DNA of 64,000 nt from Streptomyces populi. Its GTDB lineage: Bacteria > Actinomycetota > Actinomycetes > Streptomycetales > Streptomycetaceae. Under the pieces are notes generated by a model that saw only the letters and a list, made by a program, of their open reading frames with translations, did not search any database and was not told the DNA's origin. Below are positions 36,571 to 44,682 of the stretch, piece by piece. The DNA lies in assembly GCF_002911015.1 (NCBI RefSeq), contig NZ_KZ626840.1, positions 62,001 to 126,000 on the forward strand, given 5' to 3'. Position 1 is the stretch's first letter; every line of letters begins with the position of its first letter. The position numbers were made by a program, and so were the translations under genes.

Positions 36571-37596
36571 TCACGTCTGCCGGGACGGCTCGTACGCCTC
36601 GGCGGCGAGGCCGAACGTCCAGGCCACTCCCTCCCGGGCCGTACGGGTCGTCGGCGGGACGCGCAGCCAGTACGTACGGTTCGTCCCGTCGGGCTCCGGC
36701 GTCGAGTTGACCACCTCGACCATGACCACGTCCTCGTCCCCGGCCAGTTCGACCCGCCACAGCACCCCCGTCTCGTCGCGGTGGACGGGGACGGCCCCGG
36801 ACTCGTCCAGGTACCGGTCGTAGCCGTAGTGCTCCAGCATCACCCGGCGCAGTTCGGCGTTCTCCTCGTCGCGTATCCGCTCGGGCGTCAGCGCGGTGAG
36901 TTCGTCGAGGAAGGTACGGGGCACCGGCATCCCTCGCCACGCGTAGAGCTCGAAGCCGTCCGCGTAGCGCAGCGCCGGGCCGTCCCCCCGGTCCAGGCGT
37001 CCGGCCTCGTCGCGGTGCAGGCCGAGCGGGCGTTCGCTGACGACCGCCACCTTCTCGTACGGCCACCACCAGCCCGCCTCGCGCGCCACCGCCGCGATCC
37101 CGGCCAGGGCACTCGTCCCGTCGGGGTCGAAGGCGCACAGCCACGCCGCGTCCTGCTGGCCCAGGGTCGCGTCCAGGAGCAGCAGCCGCACCCGGCTCTC
37201 CTCGTGGCGGTCGGTGGCGAGGTCCTCGACGACGCCCGCGCGCACCCGGTCGGCCAGTGCCCGGGCCGACTCCCACAGGGCCGCTCCCGTGGCCCGCCAG
37301 TGTCCGCTCCATCCCTCCGGTCCCAGCCGTTCGTGCGCCCGGGCGCGTTCCGCCGCCCAGGGTCCGGTGACGACGGCGCTCCGGACGCTGGGACCGGTGT
37401 CCCCGAGTTCCGGGCCGTCGACGGGCGCCGTGCCCATGAGCATGCGCACGGCCTCGTGGGGTGAGCGCGCCCAGACGACGCGCTCGGGCTCGTCCAGCCC
37501 GGCCCTGCGGTAGGCGAGCCGGACGCCCTCCTCGGCCGCCGCCCGGTCGCCCGCCCCCGTCCGTGTCGCGGTGGCACGCCAACTGCCCTGTTCCAT
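36571..37596 (-). CDS. DUF6745 domain protein
   Basis: 341 aa from ATG 37596 (GTG 37599 possible) with GGAGAGG upstream. The C-terminal region GDGPALRYADGFELYAWRGM, AELRRVMLEHYGYDRYL, VVNSTPEPDGTNRTYWLRVP is what I know as DUF6745. No catalytic motif is evident. It forms a minus-strand pair with the 108-aa gene upstream. Confidence 0.75.
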   Translation of the reverse strand: MEQGSWRATATRTGAGDRAAAEEGVRLAYRRAGLDEPERVVWARSPHEAVRMLMGTAPVDGPELGDTGPSVRSAVVTGPWAAERARAHERLGPEGWSGHWRATGAALWESARALADRVRAGVVEDLATDRHEESRVRLLLLDATLGQQDAAWLCAFDPDGTSALAGIAAVAREAGWWWPYEKVAVVSERPLGLHRDEAGRLDRGDGPALRYADGFELYAWRGMPVPRTFLDELTALTPERIRDEENAELRRVMLEHYGYDRYLDESGAVPVHRDETGVLWRVELAGDEDVVMVEVVNSTPEPDGTNRTYWLRVPPTTRTAREGVAWTFGLAAEAYEPSRQT

Positions 37597-37728
37597 CACA
37601 CCGTTCCTCTCCGATATCCCCTGTGTCCGAGCGGCGCGACGCCCCCGCCGCCACCCGGTCCTGCCGTCGGACGCGCCGTCCGCGCGTCGGTGCGCACCGC
37701 TCCGTACCCGGAGCCACCGGCGGACCTG

Positions 37729-38055
37729 TCAGTCGGCGACGATCCGCACCGAGCCCGGCACGTACTCCCGCTGGCGGATCACCCGGTACCAGCCCTTGGG
37801 GAGAGATATCGCCCCGTGCTCCTCGTGCACGACCCGCGCCCCGTCGGGAACGTGCAGGAGCATCGGGCCGAACACACCGCCGTCCCGCACCAGGCGCCCG
37901 GGGCCGACCACGGCGTGGGCGTGCCCGGTGACTTCCCCGAGGGCCAGCACGAGCCGTCCGCGGCCGTCGCGGGGCTCGGACGCGGCGTCGAGGGCGTGGT
38001 CCGGCACCGCCTTCTCGTCCAACGGCACGATCAGCACGTCTCCTTGGCGGAACAT
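37729..38055 (-). CDS. Hypothetical protein paired with DUF6745, 108 aa
   Basis: ATG 38055 with GGAGGGAG 5 nt upstream. It starts MFRQGDVLIVPLDE and has the segments LALGEVTGHAHAV, VHEEHGAISLPKGWYRVIRQ and a beta-rich layout with several His. I have seen the same kind of protein encoded next to DUF6745 proteins in Streptomyces. Function unknown. Confidence 0.75.
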   Translation of the reverse strand: MFRQGDVLIVPLDEKAVPDHALDAASEPRDGRGRLVLALGEVTGHAHAVVGPGRLVRDGGVFGPMLLHVPDGARVVHEEHGAISLPKGWYRVIRQREYVPGSVRIVAD

Positions 38056-38375
38056 GGGTCTCCCTCCCGGCGCGGCACGGGATGTGCCATGGGAAAAACC
38101 GTAGGGGCGACCACTGACAATCGGCCTCCGGACGGGCGCTCGCCCTGGCTGACCAGGCGTCATGTCGTCGATGACCGGCGGTCGCGGCCCGGCCGGGCCG
38201 CCCGGGCCGGTCGTCCGGGGGACGCGGTCCCGCTTCCGTCCCCAGGTGCCGACCCGGTTCGCCGTGATGTCGGTGGGACTTGGTAGAACTCGTCTGTCCG
38301 GGTGCGAACCGCGCGCTCCGGACTCTCCACCACGACCGTCGATCCACCGGAACCAGCACGAAGGAGCGGGCGCGC
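38056..38375. other. Divergent intergenic region before the STM4015 operon
   Basis: 320 bases between the minus-strand DUF6745 pair and the plus-strand STM401x operon. It must hold promoters for both. I see no strong operator. Confidence 0.4.
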
Positions 38376-39344
38376 ATGACCGTCAACAGGCACCTCGAGG
38401 AGTTCCACGGCCTGCCGGCCTTCACCTTTCCGGACGCCGGCGACAAGTCGTCCCGGGCCGCGTCGCTCCCCGCTCCCGAATCCGTCGCCTGGCGCATCGC
38501 CGTGGACGCCTACGACAGCGAGGAGGAGTGGGAGGACGCCTTCGCGCGCTTCCTGGCGGCCGTGGACACGGAAAAGGTGAGGGCGCTGATCGTCGGCGCG
38601 TGGAGCGACGTCTACGACACGTCTCCCCATGCGGTGATCGACGCCCTGGTGGCCGCGCGCGACCGGCTGCCCGCGCTGCGCGCGCTGTTCCTCGCCGACA
38701 TCGTGGGGGAGGAGTGCGAGATCTCCTGGATCGTCCAGGGTGATGTGTCGCCCCTCCTGGAGGCCTTCCCCTCCCTGGTCGAATTCGGCGTCCGCGGCGG
38801 CAACGGCCTGGTCTTCCCCGCCGTCCGGCACGAGCGGCTGCGCACGCTGACCGTCGAGACCGGCGGCCTGCCGGCCGAAGCGGTACGCGGCATCGCCGCC
38901 AGCGACCTGCCCTCGCTGACGGCACTGGACCTGTGGCTCGGCACCTCCGAGTACGGGGGCGACGCCGATGTCGCCGATCTGGAGCCGTTCTTCGCGGGCA
39001 CCCGGCTGCCCGGCCTGACCCGTCTGGCCCTGCGCAACAGCGAGATCCAGGACGCCGTCTGCACGGCGCTGGCCTCGGCCCCCGTCGTGGCGCGCCTCAC
39101 GCACCTCGACGTCTCCATGGGCGTGCTCACCGACGACGGCGCGACGGCCCTGCTGTCGGGCCAGCCACTGACCCACCTCGAGGTGCTCGACCTGCACCAC
39201 AACTACCTCAGCACCGCGGTGCGGACGCGCCTGCTGGAGACACTGGAGCCCGCCGGTGTCGTGGTCCACGCCGACCAGGGCGACGCGGACTCCGACGAGG
39301 AGGAGGACGGGACGGTCTGGCGTTTCGTCGCGGTCGGCGAGTAG
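38376..39344 (+). CDS. STM4015-family LRR-like protein
   Basis: 322 aa from ATG 38376 with AGGAG 9 nt upstream. The second half has leucine-rich steps such as LRTLTVETGGLPAEAVRGIA, LPSLTALDLWLGT, LPGLTRLALRNSEIQDAVC, VARLTHLDVSMGVLTDDG and LTHLEVLDLHHNYLS, with an acidic C-terminus (DADSDEEEDG). This fits the STM4015 family, named after Salmonella. It is the first gene of a five-gene operon with two radical SAM enzymes and may present or bind the modified partner. The role is not known. Confidence 0.85.
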   Translation: MTVNRHLEEFHGLPAFTFPDAGDKSSRAASLPAPESVAWRIAVDAYDSEEEWEDAFARFLAAVDTEKVRALIVGAWSDVYDTSPHAVIDALVAARDRLPALRALFLADIVGEECEISWIVQGDVSPLLEAFPSLVEFGVRGGNGLVFPAVRHERLRTLTVETGGLPAEAVRGIAASDLPSLTALDLWLGTSEYGGDADVADLEPFFAGTRLPGLTRLALRNSEIQDAVCTALASAPVVARLTHLDVSMGVLTDDGATALLSGQPLTHLEVLDLHHNYLSTAVRTRLLETLEPAGVVVHADQGDADSDEEEDGTVWRFVAVGE

Positions 39345-39371
39345 CGCAGGAACGGAGGACGAGGAGACGGG

Positions 39372-40519
39372 ATGGGCGGGTTGCGGCCGAAGGGCGCGCC
39401 GGTGAAGTGGGCGGTCGTGGCCAACGGGGAGAACCGCCGGGTGGCTCTGTTCGCGGCGGCGGCCGAGGCGGCGGGCTGCGGCACGCCCCGGGTGGTCGAG
39501 TGGCGGGACGTGCTGCGGGACGGCGGGCACGACTTCGCCGACGACGAGGTCGTCCGGCTGGACTCCCCCGGCGAGAACGCCGAGGTGGACCGGCTGTTGC
39601 GCGGCACCGACGAGCCGACCAGGGTGGAGGGCTCCGCGCGCTGGTACGCGGGTTTCCTGGACGGTGTGCGTTCGCTGCGCGGGGGCCGACGGCTCGACGA
39701 CCCGGCGGACCTGGCCGTGCTCTTCGACAAACGGCTGTGCCACGCCCGTCTCCACGCGGCGGGTGTGCCGGTGCCGCAGTCCCCCACCTCCGGAGCCCTC
39801 CGGAGGTGGAGGACTGGGACGGCGTCCGGGGCCTCATGGCGGAGGCCGCGCTGCGGCGGGTCTTCGTGAAGCTCGCGCACGGTTCGTCCGCGTCGGGTGT
39901 GCTGGCCGTCGAGACGACCGCCTCGGGCCGGATCCGGGCCACGACCTCGGTCGAACGCACGGCGGACGGCGACCTCCACAACTCCCTGCGGATCCGCCGC
40001 TACACGGACGAGGCGCAGATCGCGGCGATCGTGGACACGCTCGCACCGGACGGACTGCACATCGAGCGCTGGCTGCCGAAGGCCTCGCTCGGCAGCAGGT
40101 CGGCGGACCTGCGCGTCGTGGTCGTGGCCGGTCGCGCGACCCACGCGGTGGTCCGTACGAGCCGCTCCCCCCTGACCAATCTGCATCTGGGCGGGGCACG
40201 CGGCGATCTCGCGGCCGTGCGCGCCCTGGCCGGTGACCGGTGGACGGAGGCCCTCTCCATCAGCGAACGGGCCGCCGCCTGCTTCCCCGGCACCCTGTGC
40301 GTGGGCGTCGATCTGCTGCCCGCCATCGGCTGGCGCCGGTTCGCCGTCGGTGAGGTCAACGCCTTCGGCGACCTGCTCCCCCGGCTGACCGGCCTGCCGG
40401 GCAGCGGCGCGGAGGGCCTGGACACGTACGCGGCGCAGGTCGCGGCGCTCCGTTCCCTCTCCCCCGAACACTTCCCCGTACGACCCGCGCTTCCGCCCGA
40501 CACCCCGCCAGGACAGCAC
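39372..40519 (+). pseudogene. STM4014-family ATP-grasp-like protein, frameshifted
   Basis: ATG 39372 (GAGGAG 5 nt upstream) reads normally to about 39783 (CHARLHAAGVPVPQ). The matching continuation (PEVEDWDGVRGLMAEAALRR) is in the -1 frame from 39800. Without correction the product stops at 39869 after 165 residues. The downstream part shows ATP-grasp features: FVKLAHGSSASGVLAV (phosphate loop), LRVVVVAGRATHAVVRTS and VGEVNAFGDLLP (Glu/Asn metal ligands). It therefore probably ligates or phosphorylates a carboxylate. The break lies in a perfect 11-bp hairpin, so an assembly error is possible. After the break the frame runs without a stop into STM4013. Confidence 0.75.
39784..39809 (+). repeat. 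Perfect 11-bp hairpin at the STM4014 frameshift
   Basis: CCACCTCCGGA and TCCGGAGGTGG flank GCCC. The reading frame changes exactly across this element. Confidence 0.85.
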
Positions 40520-41398
40520 ATGCCCCAGCCTGACCCCGGCCGCACACCGGCCCTGACACCTTCCGCCCCCGAACCGGCCGGGACGCCGGACATGAACGAG
40601 GTGGTGGGCCGGGACGACCTGCTCCTGCTCACCCTCGACACCCTGCGTCACGACGTGGCCGTCGAACTCGCCGCGGCCGGCCGTCTGCCGAACCTGGCCG
40701 CGCACCTGCCCGGCGGCACCTGGGAGCGGCGGCACGCCCCGGGGAACTTCACCTACGCGTCCCACCAGGCCATGTTCGCGGGCTTCCTGCCCACCCCGGC
40801 CACTCCGGGTCCGCACCCCCGGCTGTTCGCGGCGCGGTTCGCGGGCAGCGAGACGACGGCGGACCGCACGTTCGTCTTCGACACCCCGGACCTGGTGTCC
40901 GGCCTCGCCGCGCGCGGTTACCGCACGGTGTGCGTCGGAGGCGTCGGCTTCTTCAACAAGCAGGGCGCGCTGGGGAGCGTGCTGCCCGGCCTCTTCCAGG
41001 AGAGCCACTGGGAGCCGGAGTTCGGGGTGGCCTCGCCCACCTCGTTCGAGGCCCAGGTCGCGCGGGCCGAGAAGGTCGTCGCCGGACTTCCCGCGGAGCA
41101 GCGGTTGTTCCTGTTCCTGAACGTGTCGGCGCTGCACCAGCCGAACTGGTTCCACCTGCCCGGCGCCACCCGCGAGGCGGGCGACAGCCGGGCCACCCAC
41201 GCGGCAGCCCTCGAGTACGTCGACGCCCACGTCGGACGGCTGTTCCGCGCGATGAGCTCGCGCCGCCGCTGCTTCGCCATCGTCTGCTCCGACCACGGCA
41301 CGGCCTACGGGGACGACGGCTACACCGGCCACCGCCTCGGTCACGACTGCGTGTGGACCGTGCCCTACAGCCACTTCTTCCTGGAGCCGACCGTATGA
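40520..41398 (+). CDS. STM4013/SEN3800-family hydrolase (sulfatase/phosphatase fold)
   Basis: 292 aa from ATG 40520 (AGGA 6 nt upstream); ATG 40592 is the other choice and removes a Pro-rich 24-residue lead. The metal-binding start DLLLLTLDTLRHDV and the end VCSDHGTAYGDDGYTGHRLG are typical of the alkaline phosphatase/sulfatase superfamily. The usual sulfatase CxPSR is not present; the equivalent stretch is NFTYASHQAMFAGF, so Thr may be the nucleophile. The upstream STM4014 frame is continuous with this gene, so a fused STM4014-STM4013 protein is possible. The stop overlaps the next start (ATGA). Confidence 0.8.
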   Translation: MPQPDPGRTPALTPSAPEPAGTPDMNEVVGRDDLLLLTLDTLRHDVAVELAAAGRLPNLAAHLPGGTWERRHAPGNFTYASHQAMFAGFLPTPATPGPHPRLFAARFAGSETTADRTFVFDTPDLVSGLAARGYRTVCVGGVGFFNKQGALGSVLPGLFQESHWEPEFGVASPTSFEAQVARAEKVVAGLPAEQRLFLFLNVSALHQPNWFHLPGATREAGDSRATHAAALEYVDAHVGRLFRAMSSRRRCFAIVCSDHGTAYGDDGYTGHRLGHDCVWTVPYSHFFLEPTV

Positions 41399-42750
41399 CG
41401 CTCGCCCCCGCGGCCGCCCCCACCGGCCTGCCGCGCCCCTACCAGAGCTACACCTACGCCTATCCCCACAAGACCGCCTACCGGCCCCTCGACCCGCGTC
41501 CCGCGCTGAGGGAACTGTGGGCGGGCGAGTCCCGGCGGTCGCTCTCGCTGTACCTGCACGTCCCGTTCTGCGAGATCCGCTGCGGTTTCTGCAATCTGTT
41601 CACCCGGATCGGCGCTCCCGGCGACCTGACGGGACGCTATCTGGACGCGGTGCGGCGCCAGGCCGCCGCCATGCGCGAGGCACTGGGCGACGAGGAGACC
41701 CCGCGTTTCGCCAACGCCGCGTTCGGGGGCGGCACACCGACGTTCCTGGAGGCCGCCGAGCTGGAGCGGCTGTGCGACATCGCCGAGCGGGAGATGGGCG
41801 CCGATCTCCGCGCGATACCGCTGTCCGTCGAGGCCTCGCCGTCCACGGCCACGGCCGACCGGCTGGCCGTGCTGGTCGAGCGGGGCACCACCCGTCTCAG
41901 TCTCGGGGTGCAGACCTTCGTCGAGGAGGAGTCCCGTGCCGCCGTGCGGCCACAGCGGCGCTCCGAGGTGGAGGCGGCGCTGGCGCGGATCCGCGAGGCC
42001 GCCGTCCCCGTCCTCAACATCGACCTGATCTACGGCATCGACGGTCAGACCGCGGCCAGTTGGCGCCACTCGCTGGACGCGGCCCTGGCCTGGCGGCCCG
42101 AGGAGATCTACCTCTACCCCCTCTACATCCGCCCCCTCACCGGCCTCGGCCGGAACGCCGACGCGCGGACGGCCGATCTGGAGTGGGACGAACAGCGGCT
42201 GCGGCGCTACCGGGAGGGCCGCGACCACCTGCTGGCACACGGCTACGAGCAGGTGTCGATGCGCATGTTCCGGCGCGCGGACGCACCTCCGCAGGGACCG
42301 GACGACTACGCCTGCCAGACCGACGGCATGATCGGCCTCGGCTGCGGTGCCCGCTCGTACACCTCGACGCTGCACTACTCCTTCGACTACGCGGTGTCGA
42401 TGCGGGAGATCCGCGGCATCATCGACGACTACACCGCCACCGAGGACTTCTCGCACGCCCTGCACGGCCGCCGCGTCGACGAGGACGAGGCACGGCGCCG
42501 GCATCTGCTCCAGTCCCTCCTCCAGGCCGAGGGGCTGCCCGTCGCCGACTACCGGCTGCGGTTCGGATCGGATCCCCGCGACGACTTCCCGTCCGAGATC
42601 GGCACGCTCGCCGCACGGGGATGGCTCACAGGCGGGGAGGACGAACGGCTCCGCCTCTCCGCCGAAGGCCTCGCCCACTCGGACGCGATAGGCCCCGAGT
42701 TCTTCTCCCCGGCCGTCCGGGACGCCATGGCCGCCTACGAGACGAAGTGA
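41395..42750 (+). CDS. STM4012-family radical SAM protein (HemN-like)
   Basis: 451 aa from ATG 41395, overlapping the previous stop by 4 nt. The cluster motif CEIRCGFC (CxxxCxxC) is near residue 59 in LYLHVPFCEIRCGFCNL, then FGGGTPTFLE and RLSLGVQTF, as in coproporphyrinogen dehydrogenase relatives. The C-terminal HemN-like part (DYACQTDGMIGLGCGARSYT) is also present. Not a haem gene by context: it sits with STM4011, 4013, 4014 and 4015. It probably modifies a peptide or a small molecule by radical chemistry. Confidence 0.88.
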   Translation: MTLAPAAAPTGLPRPYQSYTYAYPHKTAYRPLDPRPALRELWAGESRRSLSLYLHVPFCEIRCGFCNLFTRIGAPGDLTGRYLDAVRRQAAAMREALGDEETPRFANAAFGGGTPTFLEAAELERLCDIAEREMGADLRAIPLSVEASPSTATADRLAVLVERGTTRLSLGVQTFVEEESRAAVRPQRRSEVEAALARIREAAVPVLNIDLIYGIDGQTAASWRHSLDAALAWRPEEIYLYPLYIRPLTGLGRNADARTADLEWDEQRLRRYREGRDHLLAHGYEQVSMRMFRRADAPPQGPDDYACQTDGMIGLGCGARSYTSTLHYSFDYAVSMREIRGIIDDYTATEDFSHALHGRRVDEDEARRRHLLQSLLQAEGLPVADYRLRFGSDPRDDFPSEIGTLAARGWLTGGEDERLRLSAEGLAHSDAIGPEFFSPAVRDAMAAYETK

Positions 42751-42757
42751 GGCCCCG

Positions 42758-43648
42758 GTGGACCTGACGATCCTGTACCGCGGCCCGCTCGCCTCCTGCG
42801 ACTACGACTGTCCGTACTGCCCGTTCGCGAAGCGCCGCGACAGCACCGAGCAGTTGCGGACCGACCGCGCTGCGCTGGAGCGGTTCACCGCGTGGGCGGG
42901 CGAGCAGCGCGAGGACCGGCTGTCGGTGCTCTTCACCCCGTGGGGCGAGGGGCTGGTCCGCTCCTGGTACCGCCGCGCCCTCGTGGAGCTGTCGCACCTG
43001 CCCCACGTCAGGCGGGTGGCCATCCAGACGAACCTCAGCTGCCGTACCGACTGGCTGCGGGAGGCGGACCGGGACACGGTGGCGCTGTGGTGCACGTACC
43101 ACCCCGGGCAGACACCGCACGAACGGTTCGTCGCCAAGACCCGGCGGCTCGGCGAGCTGGGCGTCCGCTTCAGTGTCGGCGTCGTCGGCCTGCCCGAGCA
43201 CAGGGAACCCGCGCTCAGGCTGCGCGCGGAACTCCCGGAGCACGTGTACCTGTGGGTGAACGCCGCCGAAGGGCACACCTACACGGACGAAGAGGCCGCC
43301 GAGTGGACCGCGCTCGACCCCCTCTTCCCCTTCAGCCGCCATCCGCACCGGTCGGCCGGACTGCCCTGCCGCACCGGCGAGTCGGTCATCTCGGTGGACG
43401 GCGACGGAGCGGTGCGGCGCTGCCATTTCGTCCGGACCGAGATCGGCCGGCTGTACGACGGCTCCTACCGTGCCGCGCTCGCCCCGCGTCCCTGCCCCCT
43501 GACCGCGTGCGACTGCCACATCGGTTACGTGCACCTGGAGACGCTGCCGCTGTACGACGTCTTCGCGGGCGGCGTCCTGGAACGCGTCCCGCGGGAGCTG
43601 CCGGGCCGGATGCCGCTTCCGGTGGTCCCCGCGACCGGCTCCGCCTGA
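42758..43648 (+). CDS. STM4011-family radical SAM protein
   Basis: 296 aa from GTG 42758. CDYDCPYC (CxxxCxxC) is at residues 14-21 in LASCDYDCPYCPFAKRRDS. The C-terminal region has more Cys (LPCRTGESVISVDGDGAVRR, then RCHF and RPCPLTACDC), which could bind an auxiliary iron-sulfur cluster, as in SPASM-type enzymes. Last gene of the operon, 7 bp after STM4012. Two radical SAM proteins in one operon suggest sequential or heteromeric action. Confidence 0.87.
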   Translation: MDLTILYRGPLASCDYDCPYCPFAKRRDSTEQLRTDRAALERFTAWAGEQREDRLSVLFTPWGEGLVRSWYRRALVELSHLPHVRRVAIQTNLSCRTDWLREADRDTVALWCTYHPGQTPHERFVAKTRRLGELGVRFSVGVVGLPEHREPALRLRAELPEHVYLWVNAAEGHTYTDEEAAEWTALDPLFPFSRHPHRSAGLPCRTGESVISVDGDGAVRRCHFVRTEIGRLYDGSYRAALAPRPCPLTACDCHIGYVHLETLPLYDVFAGGVLERVPRELPGRMPLPVVPATGSA

Positions 43649-43689
43649 CAGCCGGACTCGGGGCGGCGGCCGTCCCGGTCCGGGCGGTG

Positions 43690-44508
43690 TCAGCCGTCGC
43701 GCCGTCGGGCGACGTAGACGGTGTTGGCCGCGGTCCCGCCCTGGAGCGGATTGTCGAAGTCCACGACGTGTGCCGCGGTGTCCGTGAAGACCTCCGCGAG
43801 CACCGCGCCGAACTCGTCGTCCGGCGGGTCGTTCGACCACAGCGCGAACACTCCGCCGGGACGCAGCAGTTCGGCCAGAGCCGTCAGGCCGGCCCGCGTG
43901 TAGAGCACGGCGTGGTCGGGGTGCAGCACATGGCGCGGCGAGTGGTCGACGTCGAGGAGGATCGCGTGGAAACGGCGGCCGGGGGTTTCGGGGTCGAGGC
44001 CGCGCGGCACGGCTCCGGTGCCGTCGGCGGCCTTGTCCCCTTTCGCCGACGAAGCGTCCGCTCCCCCGGCGTCGGCGGAGGACGGTTCGACGGCCGCCGC
44101 GCCCCCGGTGGTCATCGCGAAGAAGTCCCCGCGGACCAGCCGGCACCGGGGGTCGGACGCCAGTCCCGCGCCCAGGGGCACGAGCCCGCGCCGGTGCCAG
44201 TCGATCACTTCGGCCAGGGTGTCGACGACGACGAGCGACCGTACGCGCGGATCGTCCAGGGCCGCCCTGGCCGTGTATCCGAGGCCGAGTCCGCCGACCG
44301 CGACGTCGAGCGGGCCTTCGGACAGTTCGGCCAGACCGAGCCGGGCCAGCTCGATCTCCCCCGTGGTGAAGAGGGAGGACATCAGGTACTCGTCGCCGAG
44401 CTTCACCTCGTACACGTCGTCGCCCGACAGCGGGTCCCGTCGGCGGCGCAGGCTGATCTCGCCCATGGCCGTCGGCCGCCAGTCGATCTCCTCGAAACGC
44501 GCGCTCAT
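43690..44508 (-). CDS. Spermidine-synthase-like SAM-binding protein
   Basis: 272 aa from ATG 44508 with GAAGG 7 nt upstream. The fold of spermidine synthases is visible: DPLSGDDVYEVKLGDEYLMS at the start, VAVGGLGLGYTARAAL as nucleotide site, VVDTLAEVIDW, and a DVDH near 190 (FHAILLDVDHSPRH). An inserted low-complexity Ala/Gly/Ser stretch (about residues 135-165) is unusual. Aminopropyl transfer is uncertain; an orphan methyltransferase-like role is just as likely. It converges with the STM401x operon. Confidence 0.75.
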   Translation of the reverse strand: MSARFEEIDWRPTAMGEISLRRRRDPLSGDDVYEVKLGDEYLMSSLFTTGEIELARLGLAELSEGPLDVAVGGLGLGYTARAALDDPRVRSLVVVDTLAEVIDWHRRGLVPLGAGLASDPRCRLVRGDFFAMTTGGAAAVEPSSADAGGADASSAKGDKAADGTGAVPRGLDPETPGRRFHAILLDVDHSPRHVLHPDHAVLYTRAGLTALAELLRPGGVFALWSNDPPDDEFGAVLAEVFTDTAAHVVDFDNPLQGGTAANTVYVARRRDG

Positions 44509-44682
44509 CCGATGCCCTTCTTCCCGGTCCCGGGCCGCCGCGCCGGGCGGCTCGGGCCCGGTGCTCGGGAGGATCTTCACACGGAGCGCGGCCTACGGGC
44601 GGTCAAACGGTCGCACCGCACCGGAACGAGTCCGTCCGCTCCGTCGTGCGGGCCCGCGTCCCGGTGCGGCGGGAACCGCCCC

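Noticed and set aside
39780..39809. Programmed -1 frameshift in STM4014
   Set aside because: The C-run before the hairpin is not a proper X XXY YYZ slippery heptamer in frame and the hairpin begins too close to it. Mutation or sequencing error is more likely, although testing is listed as a finding.
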